DNA of 40,455 bases from an uncultured Shewanella sp. (GTDB lineage Bacteria; Pseudomonadota; Gammaproteobacteria; Enterobacterales; Shewanellaceae), in NCBI RefSeq assembly GCF_947495455.1, contig NZ_CANLZC010000049.1, positions 1-40,455 on the forward strand. Reading direction: 5' to 3'. Under the pieces are notes generated by a model. That model saw nothing but the letters and a program-made list of their open reading frames with translations, searched no databases and was not told where the DNA came from. Shown in pieces: positions 19,701-29,264 of this stretch. Positions within the stretch are counted from its first letter, which is position 1. Each line of letters opens with the position of its first letter. The position numbers and the translations under genes are program-made.

Positions 19701-20799
19701 GAAAATTGCAGCGCAAACTTTGTACCTGCAAAATTTGACTAAAGATACGGATCCCAATATCAAGTCAGATGTTCAGCATGCGTCTTTAAAGAAGGCGGCA
19801 GACTCAAGTGTTTCAGCGAGTCTTGATGAGGTTGAAAAGGTGGATCCCTTTACTCTACCGCCTTTAGCCATTAATGCTGCCGATTTTCGAGTGGGAGGGA
19901 AACAATTAGGTCAACTCGTGTTGCAGGCAACGCCAATAGAAAATGCCTATCAAATTCAAACATTGTCCTTATCCACGCCAGATATTCAATTAGAAGGTCA
20001 CGGTGCTTGGTATTATAAAGATCAAAATAAAACGCGGCTTAAATTAACGCTCACAGCGAAGAAGTTTGATGCGGTATCAAACGTATTAGGCATAGATCCT
20101 GGATTGAAAGATGCGCCTTTATCTATGGAGGCAACCTTGGCTTGGATAGGCGCACCCTATGCGTTTAGTCTTGATACATTAAGCGGGAAAATTAACTTTA
20201 AGTTAGGTAAGGGCCATTTAACAGAGGTCAGTGATAAAGGGGCCAGAATTTTATCGCTTTTTAGTTTAGATTCTATTTTACGTAAGTTGACGTTAGATTT
20301 TTCGGATGTGTTTGGAAAAGGACTTTATTTTGATTCTTTTAAAGGCACCTTGAATATTGATAATGGCGTGGCGAAAACCACCAATACTGAAATGAAAGCA
20401 ATTGCAGGTGATATGAAAGTCAGAGGTTATACGAACTTATTGAATGAAAATATTAATTATGACATTAAGTTTATGCCAAAGTTAGCTTCTAGCGTACCAA
20501 CGGTTGTCTTGTTAACGACGGGGGGCTGGACCTTTGGCTTGGGGGCATTTGTGCTGACAAAAGTGCTAGAGCCTGTCATTGAAGTGATCTCTGAATTGCG
20601 CTTTAGAGTGACAGGCACCATGTCTAAGCCTAAATTGACAGAATTACCGCGTAAAAGTAAAGAGATCCAAATTCCTAAATCTGTGTTATCAGACTCTAAA
20701 GCGGCGCAAGATAAAGCCAGTAAAGATAAAGCCACAGTGACTGAACCTGCAAAGGAGCCTGTGACTGAATCAAAAACACCGACACAGGTTAATGAATAA
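16765..20799 (+). CDS. yhdP: YhdP, AsmA-like envelope lipid-transport protein
   Basis: Giant AsmA-like protein thought to bridge the inner and outer membranes and move phospholipid outward, with TamB and YdbH. One N-terminal membrane helix (about residues 10-33) is followed by a long periplasmic beta-rich body and a C-terminal region (SLDSILRKLTLDFSDVFGKG, then FKGTLNIDNGVAKT) typical of the YhdP end. At 1344 aa it is somewhat longer than E. coli YhdP (1266). The start is GTG, overlapping the rng stop by one base (TAGTG). The last 55 residues are Lys/Ala/Thr-rich and low complexity. Confidence 0.93.
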   Translation: MFPFSAPLKVLRFCWLSLAALLVLFALLVSLIRGLLPELDQVRAELVDYVEQTYQVKVEVGQLHSRWRAFGPALTVTDLVLPKQKNLPLTFSVAQAHIKLDFWQSLLNLSPQIETVIFDGIDVTLDLDALKGNAQDAADTTWLYGLLLEQLERFTVRDASLTLESHSHKYNPIYIKDLAWVNRDKKHLGKGLVYLDDNGSVAESLSLNVALEGNGYRPDSLVGQLYLATNSLDVGHWASRQPARFNPQQRMHLKGAVNLEAWVGIAHRNIQSAEVNFKPSWLTWYLNKEEQDFTIEKGQIAWQRTPEGWTLTSSDLAFSSNNQAWPMLKLGAKEVQGNTYAYLNQIDIGLLQPLLPLLPQLNKDTLDTWQLMAPEGKLKDLRLYQQEDSSPQISLNATGLAWQGAGNIPSSTPLDLTLISKNKQVYFSLPSQDYSLNFKSNFTAPLTFKGNEIIGKFDWNTMSLILPDVSLKNDDLSLKAVAKMAFQDQVTLGLLANVSVNNIRNANHYFPIEAMGHDVVDYLKGALKGGKAENGVVIWQGALNDYPYNDHSGMFQAGFNLKQGTYLFQSDWPAITDLSLYALFENAAMDLWVKQGDLLGVPAKGTHVSIDNLMDKPVLGIQSTLSTQAKAAEQVINQSPLSNTVGETLKVLNVEGKITGALDLSIPLYGKDNEIIKGTVNFKNNPVYVSEPGIQLSDVTGEIQFKNEVVTGKNISATLYNQPVSFDFYTGNQHKKYAVNVDFNGHWQLGTLSSELNNPLSDYYRGTLDWTGGLLLAFDDVGYSLQGHLYSDLVGTELLLPGQFHKEKQQKRALSAEIIGDDKQLSLGVKVGKQSEFWGAFDFDPKGEASLASYDLLLGRLFQPGDTLQRNKGHLQLALDKANFIQWDPIIKKFIGDDQNEEKDSDKQKKEANLSLKRPLFPKLNLITGNIARLDFLGHEVDNVQFTSFAVENAWRLKATSDQFTGYVDFYPNWREQGLKIAAQTLYLQNLTKDTDPNIKSDVQHASLKKAADSSVSASLDEVEKVDPFTLPPLAINAADFRVGGKQLGQLVLQATPIENAYQIQTLSLSTPDIQLEGHGAWYYKDQNKTRLKLTLTAKKFDAVSNVLGIDPGLKDAPLSMEATLAWIGAPYAFSLDTLSGKINFKLGKGHLTEVSDKGARILSLFSLDSILRKLTLDFSDVFGKGLYFDSFKGTLNIDNGVAKTTNTEMKAIAGDMKVRGYTNLLNENINYDIKFMPKLASSVPTVVLLTTGGWTFGLGAFVLTKVLEPVIEVISELRFRVTGTMSKPKLTELPRKSKEIQIPKSVLSDSKAAQDKASKDKATVTEPAKEPVTESKTPTQVNE

Positions 20800-20872
20800 A
20801 AATCTAGCGCATTCGTTTCTAAGCGTATCTCGAGTATAATGGAAAGTCAGCGATTATTAAGGGTGAAGCGTC

Positions 20873-21703
20873 ATGCAAATAAACTTATTACAATGCCAAA
20901 GTGGCGCGAATGTTCAAGCCAATCTGGATTTTATTCGCTCTCAACTTGCGCTGCTTCCTCGCATTGCCAGTGAGCCTCAACTGGTTGTTCTTCCTGAAGC
21001 TTGTTTGTTATTTGGTGGCCTTGAGAGTGAACAAAAAAAGATCGCGAAAGCAGCAGATGAGAGCCCTTTAGTTGCGGCATTAGCAAACATGGCAAAACAA
21101 TATCAGGTTTATTTAATTGCTGGCACGATCCCTATTTTGGCTCATGATGGTCGAATGTATAGCCGCAGTTATTTGTTTAATGATAGGGGGCAAGCATTAG
21201 GGAATTATGACAAGTTACACTTATTTGATGTTGAAGTCAGTGATGGCACGAAAACTTATCGAGAAAGTGATACTTTTTTCCCCGGTAATAAAATCAGTGT
21301 CGTTGAAACACCTTTTGGAAAAATAGGTTTAGCGATATGTTATGATTTACGCTTTCCAGAGCTTTTTAGAGCGATGCGCTTGGCCGGTGCGGAACTGATT
21401 GCACTGCCTTCTGCTTTTACTAAAGTGACTGGAGAAGCTCATTGGCAAACGTTAGTGCAAGCTAGAGCGATTGAAACTCAATGTTTTATGTTGGCAGCAA
21501 ATCAATGGGGAGCTTGTGATGGTGGGCGTGAAACATGGGGACAAAGTATGATAGTGGATCCCTGGGGACGTATTCTTGCTCAAAAAGAGGCCGATTGCGG
21601 CTGGGTACAAGCCACGTTAGATAAATCACAACTTAATGATATTCGTCAAAAAATACCTGTAGCGGCACATAACCGTTTTGTTGAACCTCAATTGATTGAA
21701 TAA
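20873..21703 (+). CDS. Nitrilase-family amidase (Nit, deaminated glutathione amidase-like)
   Basis: Carbon-nitrogen hydrolase of the Nit branch, 276 aa, cytoplasmic. The Glu-Lys-Cys triad is visible: Glu42 in LPEAC, Lys114 in YDKLHLFD, Cys156 in AICYDLRFPELFR. Nit1-type enzymes hydrolyse deaminated glutathione, a metabolite-repair step; this assignment rests on family resemblance. AAGGGTG precedes the start. It sits between yhdP and tldD, the usual Shewanella and Vibrio order. Confidence 0.92.
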   Translation: MQINLLQCQSGANVQANLDFIRSQLALLPRIASEPQLVVLPEACLLFGGLESEQKKIAKAADESPLVAALANMAKQYQVYLIAGTIPILAHDGRMYSRSYLFNDRGQALGNYDKLHLFDVEVSDGTKTYRESDTFFPGNKISVVETPFGKIGLAICYDLRFPELFRAMRLAGAELIALPSAFTKVTGEAHWQTLVQARAIETQCFMLAANQWGACDGGRETWGQSMIVDPWGRILAQKEADCGWVQATLDKSQLNDIRQKIPVAAHNRFVEPQLIE

Positions 21704-21755
21704 TTCTGAAATTACCTTACCAAGCCAAATGAATAAGGCTTAAAGAGAGAAATGA

Positions 21756-23204
21756 ATGCCATTTTTAACACAAGTTGGACAAAGTTTATTGCAAGATGGA
21801 TTATCCATTGATGATTTGCAACATTACCTTAAGAAGATACATCAGCATAAGGTAGACTTTTCTGATCTGTATTTTCAAGGCGCACGTAACGAATCTTGGG
21901 TGTTAGAAGATGGCATCGTTAAAGAGGGGAGCTTTCATATCGAAAGAGGTGTGGGCATTCGGGCTATTACCGGGGAAAAAACGGGTTTTGCTTATGCCGA
22001 TGAAATTACACCTGCAGCATTAACCGCTTCAGTTAATGCCGCAAGAGGCATTGCATTGGCAGGTGAGCAGGCACAAGTGAAGGCATGGCAACGACAAAGT
22101 GCGACCGTACAATATACCAGCGACGATCCTATTGCTGGTATGGAAGAAGCGAAAAAAATTAATTTATTAAAGCAAGCCGATGCTTATGTTCGTAGTTTAG
22201 ATGAGCGCATCAGCCAAGTGGTTGTGAGTTTATCAGGTGTGTATGAAGAGATTTTAGTGGCCGCAAGTGATGGTACTCTTGCGGGAGATATTCGTCCTTT
22301 AGTGCGATTTAATGTTAGTGTGATTATAGAAGAGAATGGAAAGCGCGAACGAGGCAGTGCTGGCGGCGGTGGTCGACATGCCTATGATGTATTAATGCAA
22401 GAAGACGATACAGGACTGCCATACTGTTTTCATTTTGCTAAAGAAGCGGTACGTCAGGCACAGGTAAGTTTGCGTGCCATCGATGCGCCAGCAGGGGAAA
22501 TGGCCGTGGTATTGGGGGCGGGTTGGCCTGGAGTCTTGCTACATGAAGCTGTTGGCCATGGTTTAGAAGGTGACTTTAATCGTAAAGGTAGCAGTGCGTT
22601 TAGCGGTAAAGTGGGTCAACAAGTTGCCTCATCCCTTGTGACTGTTGTGGATGATGGCACTATTGCCAATCGCCGTGGCTCCTTAAGTATTGATGATGAA
22701 GGTGTACCCACTCAAAAAACAGTGTTAATCGAAGACGGTATTTTAAAAGGTTACATGCAGGATAAATTGAATGCGGGCCTGATGGGAGAGGTATCGACGG
22801 GAAATGGTCGCCGAGAGTCTTATGCACATTTGCCTATGCCACGCATGACAAATACTTATATGGAAGCTGGAAACTCAGATCCTCAAGCCATTATTCAATC
22901 GGTTGAAAAAGGCATTTATGCACCTAACTTTGGTGGTGGGCAAGTGGATATTACGTCAGGGAAATTTGTGTTTTCAGCTTCAGAAGCTTATTTAATTGAG
23001 AAGGGTGAAATTACTCAGCCCATCAAAGGGGCGACTCTGATTGGTAATGGGCCAGAAGCTATGGGGCAAATTTCTATGGTAGGTAATGATCTTGCGTTAG
23101 ATAAAGGTGTGGGAGTGTGTGGTAAAGATGGACAAAGTGTCCCTGTGGGAGTTGGGCAACCAACCTTAAAATTAGATTCTTTAACCGTCGGTGGTACAGC
23201 TTAG
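21756..23204 (+). CDS. tldD: TldD metalloprotease
   Basis: Zinc metalloprotease that with TldE/PmbA degrades unfolded peptides and matures modified peptides such as microcins. The HEAVGH motif (His263, Glu264, His268) and the downstream Cys in [14 protein letters not shown], which completes the zinc site, are present. Length 482 aa is standard. AAAGAGAG lies upstream of the start. The partner gene pmbA is not in the window. Confidence 0.97.
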   Translation: MPFLTQVGQSLLQDGLSIDDLQHYLKKIHQHKVDFSDLYFQGARNESWVLEDGIVKEGSFHIERGVGIRAITGEKTGFAYADEITPAALTASVNAARGIALAGEQAQVKAWQRQSATVQYTSDDPIAGMEEAKKINLLKQADAYVRSLDERISQVVVSLSGVYEEILVAASDGTLAGDIRPLVRFNVSVIIEENGKRERGSAGGGGRHAYDVLMQEDDTGLPYCFHFAKEAVRQAQVSLRAIDAPAGEMAVVLGAGWPGVLLHEAVGHGLEGDFNRKGSSAFSGKVGQQVASSLVTVVDDGTIANRRGSLSIDDEGVPTQKTVLIEDGILKGYMQDKLNAGLMGEVSTGNGRRESYAHLPMPRMTNTYMEAGNSDPQAIIQSVEKGIYAPNFGGGQVDITSGKFVFSASEAYLIEKGEITQPIKGATLIGNGPEAMGQISMVGNDLALDKGVGVCGKDGQSVPVGVGQPTLKLDSLTVGGTA

Positions 23205-23214
23205 TATTACTTTC

Positions 23215-23249
23215 ATCCCCATGATGTTTCAAGTTGAAGTCATGGGGAT
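23215..23249 (+). terminator. Stem-loop after tldD
   Basis: A 10-bp stem (ATCCCCATGA at 23215-23224 with TCATGGGGAT at 23240-23249) carries an inner TTCAA/TTGAA extension. It starts 10 bp after the tldD stop. There is no U run, so it may be a 3' stabiliser or a weak terminator. Confidence 0.5.
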
Positions 23250-23504
23250 AAGTATTGCTTCATAACCATCATTTCTTTGTCTATGATTTTCACTTTTATT
23301 CTGTTTTAAATTTTTACCTTTCCTTATCGCTATATCATTGAAGTGATAGTTCAGCTCTTCTAGCAGATATCCCTTTTTTAACTTTTATTATATTTAAAAT
23401 TATTAAAATTAACCTAGTTTCAACAATAAGGCAGGATAAACTCTCAGATCATAGCTAAGCTATTTGGAAAGTCATAAAAATACAAATAGAGTGTTTTTTA
23501 TGGC
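23250..23504. other. Intergenic, A+T-rich, no gene seen
   Basis: About 250 bp between the tldD hairpin and the metF promoter. Both strands lack a supportable reading frame. The stretch is A+T-rich, which suits an upstream promoter region, but no specific operator is recognisable here. Confidence 0.4.
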
Positions 23505-23558
23505 TTGACTTCACGGGGAGTTTCTCTAGTATGTGGACATATAGACGTCCAAACGTCC
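23505..23558 (+). promoter_or_regulatory. metF promoter with overlapping MetJ operator
   Basis: TTGACT (23505-23510) and TAGTAT (23527-23532) form a sigma-70-type promoter with 16-bp spacing. Three contiguous 8-bp met boxes overlap the expected start of transcription: GGACATAT (23535-23542, 5/8 match), AGACGTCC (23543-23550, 7/8) and AAACGTCC (23551-23558, 6/8 to AGACGTCT). MetJ with S-adenosylmethionine would repress metF here, as in E. coli. Confidence 0.85.
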
Positions 23559-23564
23559 ATTTAG

Positions 23565-24476
<912 letters not shown>

Positions 24477-24491
24477 TAGTACTATTCACTA

Positions 24492-24515
24492 AGAGCATGA
24501 AAATAATCATGCTTT
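24492..24515. terminator. Short hairpin between convergent metF and lapD
   Basis: AGCATGA (24494-24500) pairs with TCATGCT (24507-24513) around AAATAA, extendable by about two pairs. It lies in the 88-bp convergent gap and could serve both directions, but the flanking T runs are short. Confidence 0.4.
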
Positions 24516-24564
24516 CAAGCTGTGACTCAAGTTTGAACATACATAACTCCTATGGGTAAAGATG

Positions 24565-26490
24565 TTATTCAAAAGTAACGTCTATAGGAGGAGAGATGAA
24601 TCCCATATAGTATTGAATATTAAGAGACTTAAAATAACTTAATTGTTCTTTATTTTGAATGCCTGTTGCGATGACTTCAATATTAAGTTCTGCGGCAATA
24701 TTGACTAATGCTCGTCTGAGTTCAATATTATGCTGACTGTCATCATTGACAGTGAATGATTGATCTAATTTAACATATTGAGGTCGTAACTTTTGTAAGT
24801 AAGACATTGAGCCGAATTGACGACCAAAGTGATCAATACCAAATTGGGCATCATTGTTTTGAATGATTTGACATAATGCTTGGCATGTGTCGAAATTATT
24901 GTATACAGCGGCTTCAGGAATATCAAAAATGGCTTTTTGTCCCCATTTGGCATTTTTAAGAAAAGTATTAAGCCAGTGATGAAAGTCAATGTCGTTCAGG
25001 CTTTGATGGGTCAGATTAATAACAATAGGTTCTTCATTGAGCGTTAAGACTTGTTTGTCTAGTAAGGTGCCAAGTAAGCATTTATCGAGTACAGAGCCTA
25101 AAGATAATTGCTCAATATAGGGCATGAACTGTCCAGCAGGAATGAGAGTATTGTTAATTGAAAGTTGACAGAAAAGCTCTTTATGATGAATATCATGGGT
25201 TTTCATCTCATGTATCGGCTGCAACCTAAATTTAAAACGCTTATTATCGATAGCTGCAATTAGGTTTTCTCGCCATTGAACCTGAGTGTAAAGTGTCTGT
25301 TGATGAGATTCATACCAATAGAAAATTTTATTATGCTTGATGGCACTTTGAAGAGCATTATCGGCCTGAGCAAGGATATCTGAAACACCGACTTGCCCGC
25401 TTCTTTCGGCAATACCTATGGCAAGTTTTTCATTTGCGGTAAAACCCGCTTTAGAAATTTCTTGGTTGATTGTTCTAATGAGTGTTTGCAAATATTTATT
25501 GACTAAATCACGTTCTAGATCTGTGACGAGAAAGGCAAATTCATAAGCCGCGATACGTGCTATCACACAAGGAGTAAGCGTATTTAATTGTTGTTGCATT
25601 TCTTTCGCTAATAGGCGGATCGTTTGATCGCGAACTTGATAACCATGCTGACTATGCACATCCCCTAACCAGTCCATTTTAGCCATTAATAAAGTACCGC
25701 TACTGGATTCACTTAACCAGCTATTCAAACGGCTGACTAAATATTGTCTATTTGGAAGGTTGGAAATATCATCAATTAAATTTGTTCTTCTCAGGGTTGA
25801 TATTTCGTTATCTAGAGAGGTAAACACTTTTTTAAGTTGTACAGACATTGAATTAAAGGCTTCAACGACTTCTTTTAACTCTGTTGTTTTAGGTAATTCA
25901 ATTTGAGGGTCAAATTGTCTTTTAGCAATATTTTTTGCGTATATCGACAAGTTATTTAAGGGCTTTAATAACCAACTCAAACTGACTCTTGCAATAATAA
26001 GAGCAAGTATGAAGAGAATAAAAATGGTCACGAATAAATTTGACATGGTTTGCCAAAGCTTGTTATATCCAATGCCTGGATGAGCAACAATTTCGAGTTC
26101 TGCCAGTTGGGTCCAACCGGATGTGATTGTGGTTTCTTGTGTAATAGAGGGGAACAAGTTAAGTTTAACAAACCAGTTAGGTACATCTCTAATTTCTAAT
26201 GGGTTGCGCCATATCTCTTGCTCTCCTTCAACCAGCCAAATTAACGTGATTTGTTGGTAGTATCCCCCTTCAAATAAGGTGCTAATTAAGGCTTTGACTT
26301 GTTCTGTATTTCCAGCTTCTAATTCAGGGACTAACATTAATCCTAGTGAAGTGCTGGTGTTATTGAGATCAGATCGCATTTGCTGGGTTAAAAATGACTT
26401 AGTTTCGTAAAACTGAAAATAACTGATACAGAGTATAAGGATTAGAAATAAAATAAATAATAATGAATAGATTTGTCGAAAGAGTGTCAT
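24565..26490 (-). CDS. lapD: LapD-like c-di-GMP receptor with degenerate GGDEF and EAL domains
   Basis: Inner-membrane receptor that, in the Lap family, binds c-di-GMP in the cytoplasm and holds LapG in the periplasm. Layout of the 641 aa: membrane helix 8-26, periplasmic LapD/MoxY-type domain to about 149, second helix 150-172, HAMP about 173-226, GGDEF-like about 235-395, EAL-like about 405-640. Both catalytic signatures are lost: the GGDEF site reads ARIAAYEF (311-318) and the EAL position reads KELF (437-440), with GIDHFG instead of DDFG. So it should be a receptor, not an enzyme. Trp126 in SGWTQLA corresponds to the Trp known to contact LapG in Pseudomonas. ATG overlaps the lapG stop (ATGA). 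The Shewanella name is bpfD. Confidence 0.93.
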   Translation of the reverse strand: MTLFRQIYSLLFILFLILILCISYFQFYETKSFLTQQMRSDLNNTSTSLGLMLVPELEAGNTEQVKALISTLFEGGYYQQITLIWLVEGEQEIWRNPLEIRDVPNWFVKLNLFPSITQETTITSGWTQLAELEIVAHPGIGYNKLWQTMSNLFVTIFILFILALIIARVSLSWLLKPLNNLSIYAKNIAKRQFDPQIELPKTTELKEVVEAFNSMSVQLKKVFTSLDNEISTLRRTNLIDDISNLPNRQYLVSRLNSWLSESSSGTLLMAKMDWLGDVHSQHGYQVRDQTIRLLAKEMQQQLNTLTPCVIARIAAYEFAFLVTDLERDLVNKYLQTLIRTINQEISKAGFTANEKLAIGIAERSGQVGVSDILAQADNALQSAIKHNKIFYWYESHQQTLYTQVQWRENLIAAIDNKRFKFRLQPIHEMKTHDIHHKELFCQLSINNTLIPAGQFMPYIEQLSLGSVLDKCLLGTLLDKQVLTLNEEPIVINLTHQSLNDIDFHHWLNTFLKNAKWGQKAIFDIPEAAVYNNFDTCQALCQIIQNNDAQFGIDHFGRQFGSMSYLQKLRPQYVKLDQSFTVNDDSQHNIELRRALVNIAAELNIEVIATGIQNKEQLSYFKSLNIQYYMGFISPPIDVTFE

Positions 26491-27170
26491 AACGGCTCCA
26501 ATATTAGGATCGGAATATTAAGTTGTTCTACACCTAAACGATTTTGTAACTCATTCCATAATGTTAATTGATTGGAAGAGCCTGCGAGTACGCCTTGTAC
26601 TTTCTCTTGATTTAACCATAATTGTCTACCGTTAAAGCTGTATACTGGAATAAGATCGGGCCGTTGAGTTGCAGCTTTAATATCTAAGTCCAAATTATCC
26701 AGTACTAATGGGGTTGATGATGCCGTTTCATAATAAGATAAAACCATATGGTTTTGATTTAATTTAGGGGCTTTGACTATAGTCAGCCTAAGTTTATCTT
26801 CAGATACACCTAAATAGAGCAAAGTAAAGTATTTGGCAATAGAGAAGTCTTCGCAGTCACCTGCACCGACTCCAATGAACTCCAATGGTTTTGCCCAATA
26901 ATTAGTATGGCCCCATAATTTAATATCGGTAATATAAGTATATTGATTGAAAAATTGATTGACTTTGATGATTTTACCTAGCTCATCCAATCCTCTGGCT
27001 TGGTCAATTAACCTAAACCAAGATTTGACACGCAGCTTGGCTTTGAGCCCATAATGGGCTTCTAATGCTTGAGTGATTTTAGGGACATCAAGTTGCTTGA
27101 CTTTTGTATAAGCTTGTAGACTATATAAAAGGAAAAGCAACATGATGATAGTGGCCCTGATTATATTCAT
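26487..27170 (-). CDS. lapG: LapG-like periplasmic transglutaminase-fold cysteine protease
   Basis: Bacterial transglutaminase-like cysteine protease that cleaves the N-terminal retention module of the adhesin and so releases it. A signal peptide or N-terminal helix covers residues 4-20. The triad is Cys106 in GAGDCEDF, His141 in NQNHMVL and Asp158 in LVLDN, with spacing close to Pseudomonas LapG (135/172/189). The acidic residues around Cys106 fit the calcium site of the family. 227 aa. It lies 22 bp after the OmpA-type gene and is coupled to lapD by a 4-bp overlap. The Shewanella name is bpfG. Confidence 0.94.
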   Translation of the reverse strand: MNIIRATIIMLLFLLYSLQAYTKVKQLDVPKITQALEAHYGLKAKLRVKSWFRLIDQARGLDELGKIIKVNQFFNQYTYITDIKLWGHTNYWAKPLEFIGVGAGDCEDFSIAKYFTLLYLGVSEDKLRLTIVKAPKLNQNHMVLSYYETASSTPLVLDNLDLDIKAATQRPDLIPVYSFNGRQLWLNQEKVQGVLAGSSNQLTLWNELQNRLGVEQLNIPILILEPL

Positions 27171-27192
27171 ATCATGCTATTAGGGTAAAGGT

Positions 27193-27786
27193 TCATTGTG
27201 CTTTCTTATCGACACTGTATATATGCCAATCCATATCAGTGACTTTATGCTTGCTACTGATATCCACAATCACTCTTCTATTGACTGCGGCTTTGGGATT
27301 ATCAGGATCAATTGGGTGATCGTAACCATAACCTATAGCTGTTAATCTATTAGGGTCAATATCATATTTGCTTGATAATAAATCACTGACGGCAGACGCT
27401 CTCTTTTTAGATAAAGCGAGGTTATGTTCGTAGGAGCCTGTTTGACTTGTATAACCTTCAACTGTAGCTTTGGCTGTGGGATAGGTTTGCATCAGCTTAG
27501 CCACAGCTTCCACTTCAGAATAAAAAGCAGGTGGAATGACTGCAGAGTCATTGGCAAATTGAATCTTAACTTCTTTTCTTAGGTGGACTGGCTGAATAAC
27601 TGGGCAACCATAATTGTCGACCTTTGCACCTAAGGGGGTATCCTTACAACGATCTCGCTCTTCGATAACCCCATCCGCATCATGGTCATCAAGATCATAG
27701 ACTTGACGGGTTGGAGTATCCATAGTGTCAATAGTGGAGCACGCTGTAAGCATACAGATTGTTAACAAAAGAGTTAATTTTTTCAT
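27193..27786 (-). CDS. OmpA-family lipoprotein of the adhesin operon
   Basis: Outer-membrane lipoprotein, 197 aa: lipobox LTAC (Cys16), a thrombospondin type 3-like calcium segment (residues about 31-62, DHDADGV with Cys47 and Cys61), then an OmpA C-terminal domain (about 68-178) with NLALSKKRA and VNRRV. The usual peptidoglycan-binding Asp in GHTDxxG is replaced: the site reads GYTSQTG (111-117) with Ser114. Good AAGGAAG site before the ATG; the ATG overlaps the upstream stop (TAATG). An OmpA-type gene at this place is typical of Shewanella bpf operons; its job there is unclear. Confidence 0.9.
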   Translation of the reverse strand: MKKLTLLLTICMLTACSTIDTMDTPTRQVYDLDDHDADGVIEERDRCKDTPLGAKVDNYGCPVIQPVHLRKEVKIQFANDSAVIPPAFYSEVEAVAKLMQTYPTAKATVEGYTSQTGSYEHNLALSKKRASAVSDLLSSKYDIDPNRLTAIGYGYDHPIDPDNPKAAVNRRVIVDISSKHKVTDMDWHIYSVDKKAQ

Positions 27787-29186
27787 TAGTAACTTCCTTG
27801 TAGGTATTGGTTATCGCTAAACCAGACTTCAGGGCGAGTGATACGTAATGAGCTGAGTAATTGACCTGTGGCATTTAATAGGCGATATTGTGAAATAATC
27901 TCGTCATATTTAGCAGTTAAATAATCTTTTCGTGCTTCAAATAGTTCATTTTCGGTATCGAGTAAATCTAATAAGGTACGTTGACCTAAGCTAAATTGTT
28001 GTTGATAAGCCTCCTGAGTCTCTTTGGCTGCGATGACATGTTCTTTGATAAACATTTTTTGCGGAGTAAGCAACTCATAAGCATTCCATGCAAGGTTTAA
28101 ACTTTCAACGATTTGACGTTCTGCTCTTTGTCTGACTTCTTTTGATTCACTTAAGTTATAAGCGGCAGCTTTTTCAGTGGCAAGATCTTTGCCGCCAGCA
28201 AATAAATTATATTTTACTCTTATCATGCCAACGAGTTCATTATAATAACCTTGCACACCATTGACGTCCCCGTTAACACCATCTAAGTTATTATCCCAGC
28301 TTCCGTCAAGTTCCAGAGTGAATTTTGGGTAATAACCTGATTGTGCAGATTCTTTTGCTGATTCTGCAGCTTGAATATCTTTTGCAGCAGATTTTAAAAT
28401 AGGGTGACGTTCTTGTGCGATTTCGATACCATTGATGAGATCGCTTGGTAATAAATCTGCATCAGGTATAGGGACGATTAGATTTTCAGGTGGCAGGTTA
28501 ATAATACTGATGTATTCAGATTTTGCATCGTAAAAATTGTTCATTGCCGAAACGACATTGGCATTGGCTCTTGCGAGTCGTCCAGTAATTTGGGATAAAT
28601 CGGCTGTTGATGCGAGTCCAGAATTCGTTCTTTGTTTTATTTGATCGTAAATTTTTTGATGCGTAGTGAGGTTTTTTTCTGCTAATGTCAGTACTTGTTC
28701 CGATTGGATGTACTGAATGTAGACTTTTGCTGTGTCTAATGCCATATCTTCTGCGGCAGCAAATAATGCCCATTGTTCTGCACTGGCTTCAAAGCGACTT
28801 CTGTCAACATCGCTGGTGGTAAAAAAACCATCAAAGATAATTTGTTGAAGACTGATGTCAAATTCACCACGATTAAGATCGAGATAATCATTAGGATATG
28901 CAGCTGGGTCGTCAGAGTGTAAATTACGTGTTGCAGGACTATCTGTTCTTTCAAAGCCGAAGCCACCAGTGACATCGAGTGTGGGCATAAACCCTGATTC
29001 CGCTTGTTTTACTTGTTCTTGTCGAGCCTTAAATTGATTAAAGACAATTCTAATTTCAGGGTGACTTTCCAACGTGTAAGCCACAGCTTGTTCTAATGTT
29101 TGGCTATATGATACTGATGTAAATAAACTGCCTATAGCCAAAGCCATAAGACTTGGGCTGAATATTATTCTTGACAGGCTTTTCAT
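27786..29186 (-). CDS. lapE: TolC-family type I secretion outer-membrane protein (LapE/AggA-like)
   Basis: Outer-membrane channel of the adhesin's type I secretion system. After a signal peptide (cleavage near SVSYSQT) the protein shows the duplicated helical TolC pattern, with GFMPTLDVTGG in the first repeat, GYYPKFTLELDGSW in the second, and the TENELFEARKDYL helix near the end. I start at 29186 (MKSLSRIIF, 466 aa) because AGAGGGAG lies just upstream and inside the extra codons of the in-frame ATG at 29201. Called AggA in Shewanella. Ends in TAATG overlap with the OmpA-type gene. Confidence 0.93.
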   Translation of the reverse strand: MKSLSRIIFSPSLMALAIGSLFTSVSYSQTLEQAVAYTLESHPEIRIVFNQFKARQEQVKQAESGFMPTLDVTGGFGFERTDSPATRNLHSDDPAAYPNDYLDLNRGEFDISLQQIIFDGFFTTSDVDRSRFEASAEQWALFAAAEDMALDTAKVYIQYIQSEQVLTLAEKNLTTHQKIYDQIKQRTNSGLASTADLSQITGRLARANANVVSAMNNFYDAKSEYISIINLPPENLIVPIPDADLLPSDLINGIEIAQERHPILKSAAKDIQAAESAKESAQSGYYPKFTLELDGSWDNNLDGVNGDVNGVQGYYNELVGMIRVKYNLFAGGKDLATEKAAAYNLSESKEVRQRAERQIVESLNLAWNAYELLTPQKMFIKEHVIAAKETQEAYQQQFSLGQRTLLDLLDTENELFEARKDYLTAKYDEIISQYRLLNATGQLLSSLRITRPEVWFSDNQYLQGSY

Positions 29187-29264
29187 AGGGCTCCCTCTCA
29201 TGTTTATTTTTCGCTTTGCGAAACGATATTGTTATTACAGTACTATTTACACCTTAGTTACATC

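Noticed and set aside
24565..26490. LapD-like protein as an active diguanylate cyclase or phosphodiesterase
   Set aside because: The GGDEF position reads AAYEF and the EAL position reads KEL, with other catalytic residues also lost; receptor function fits better.
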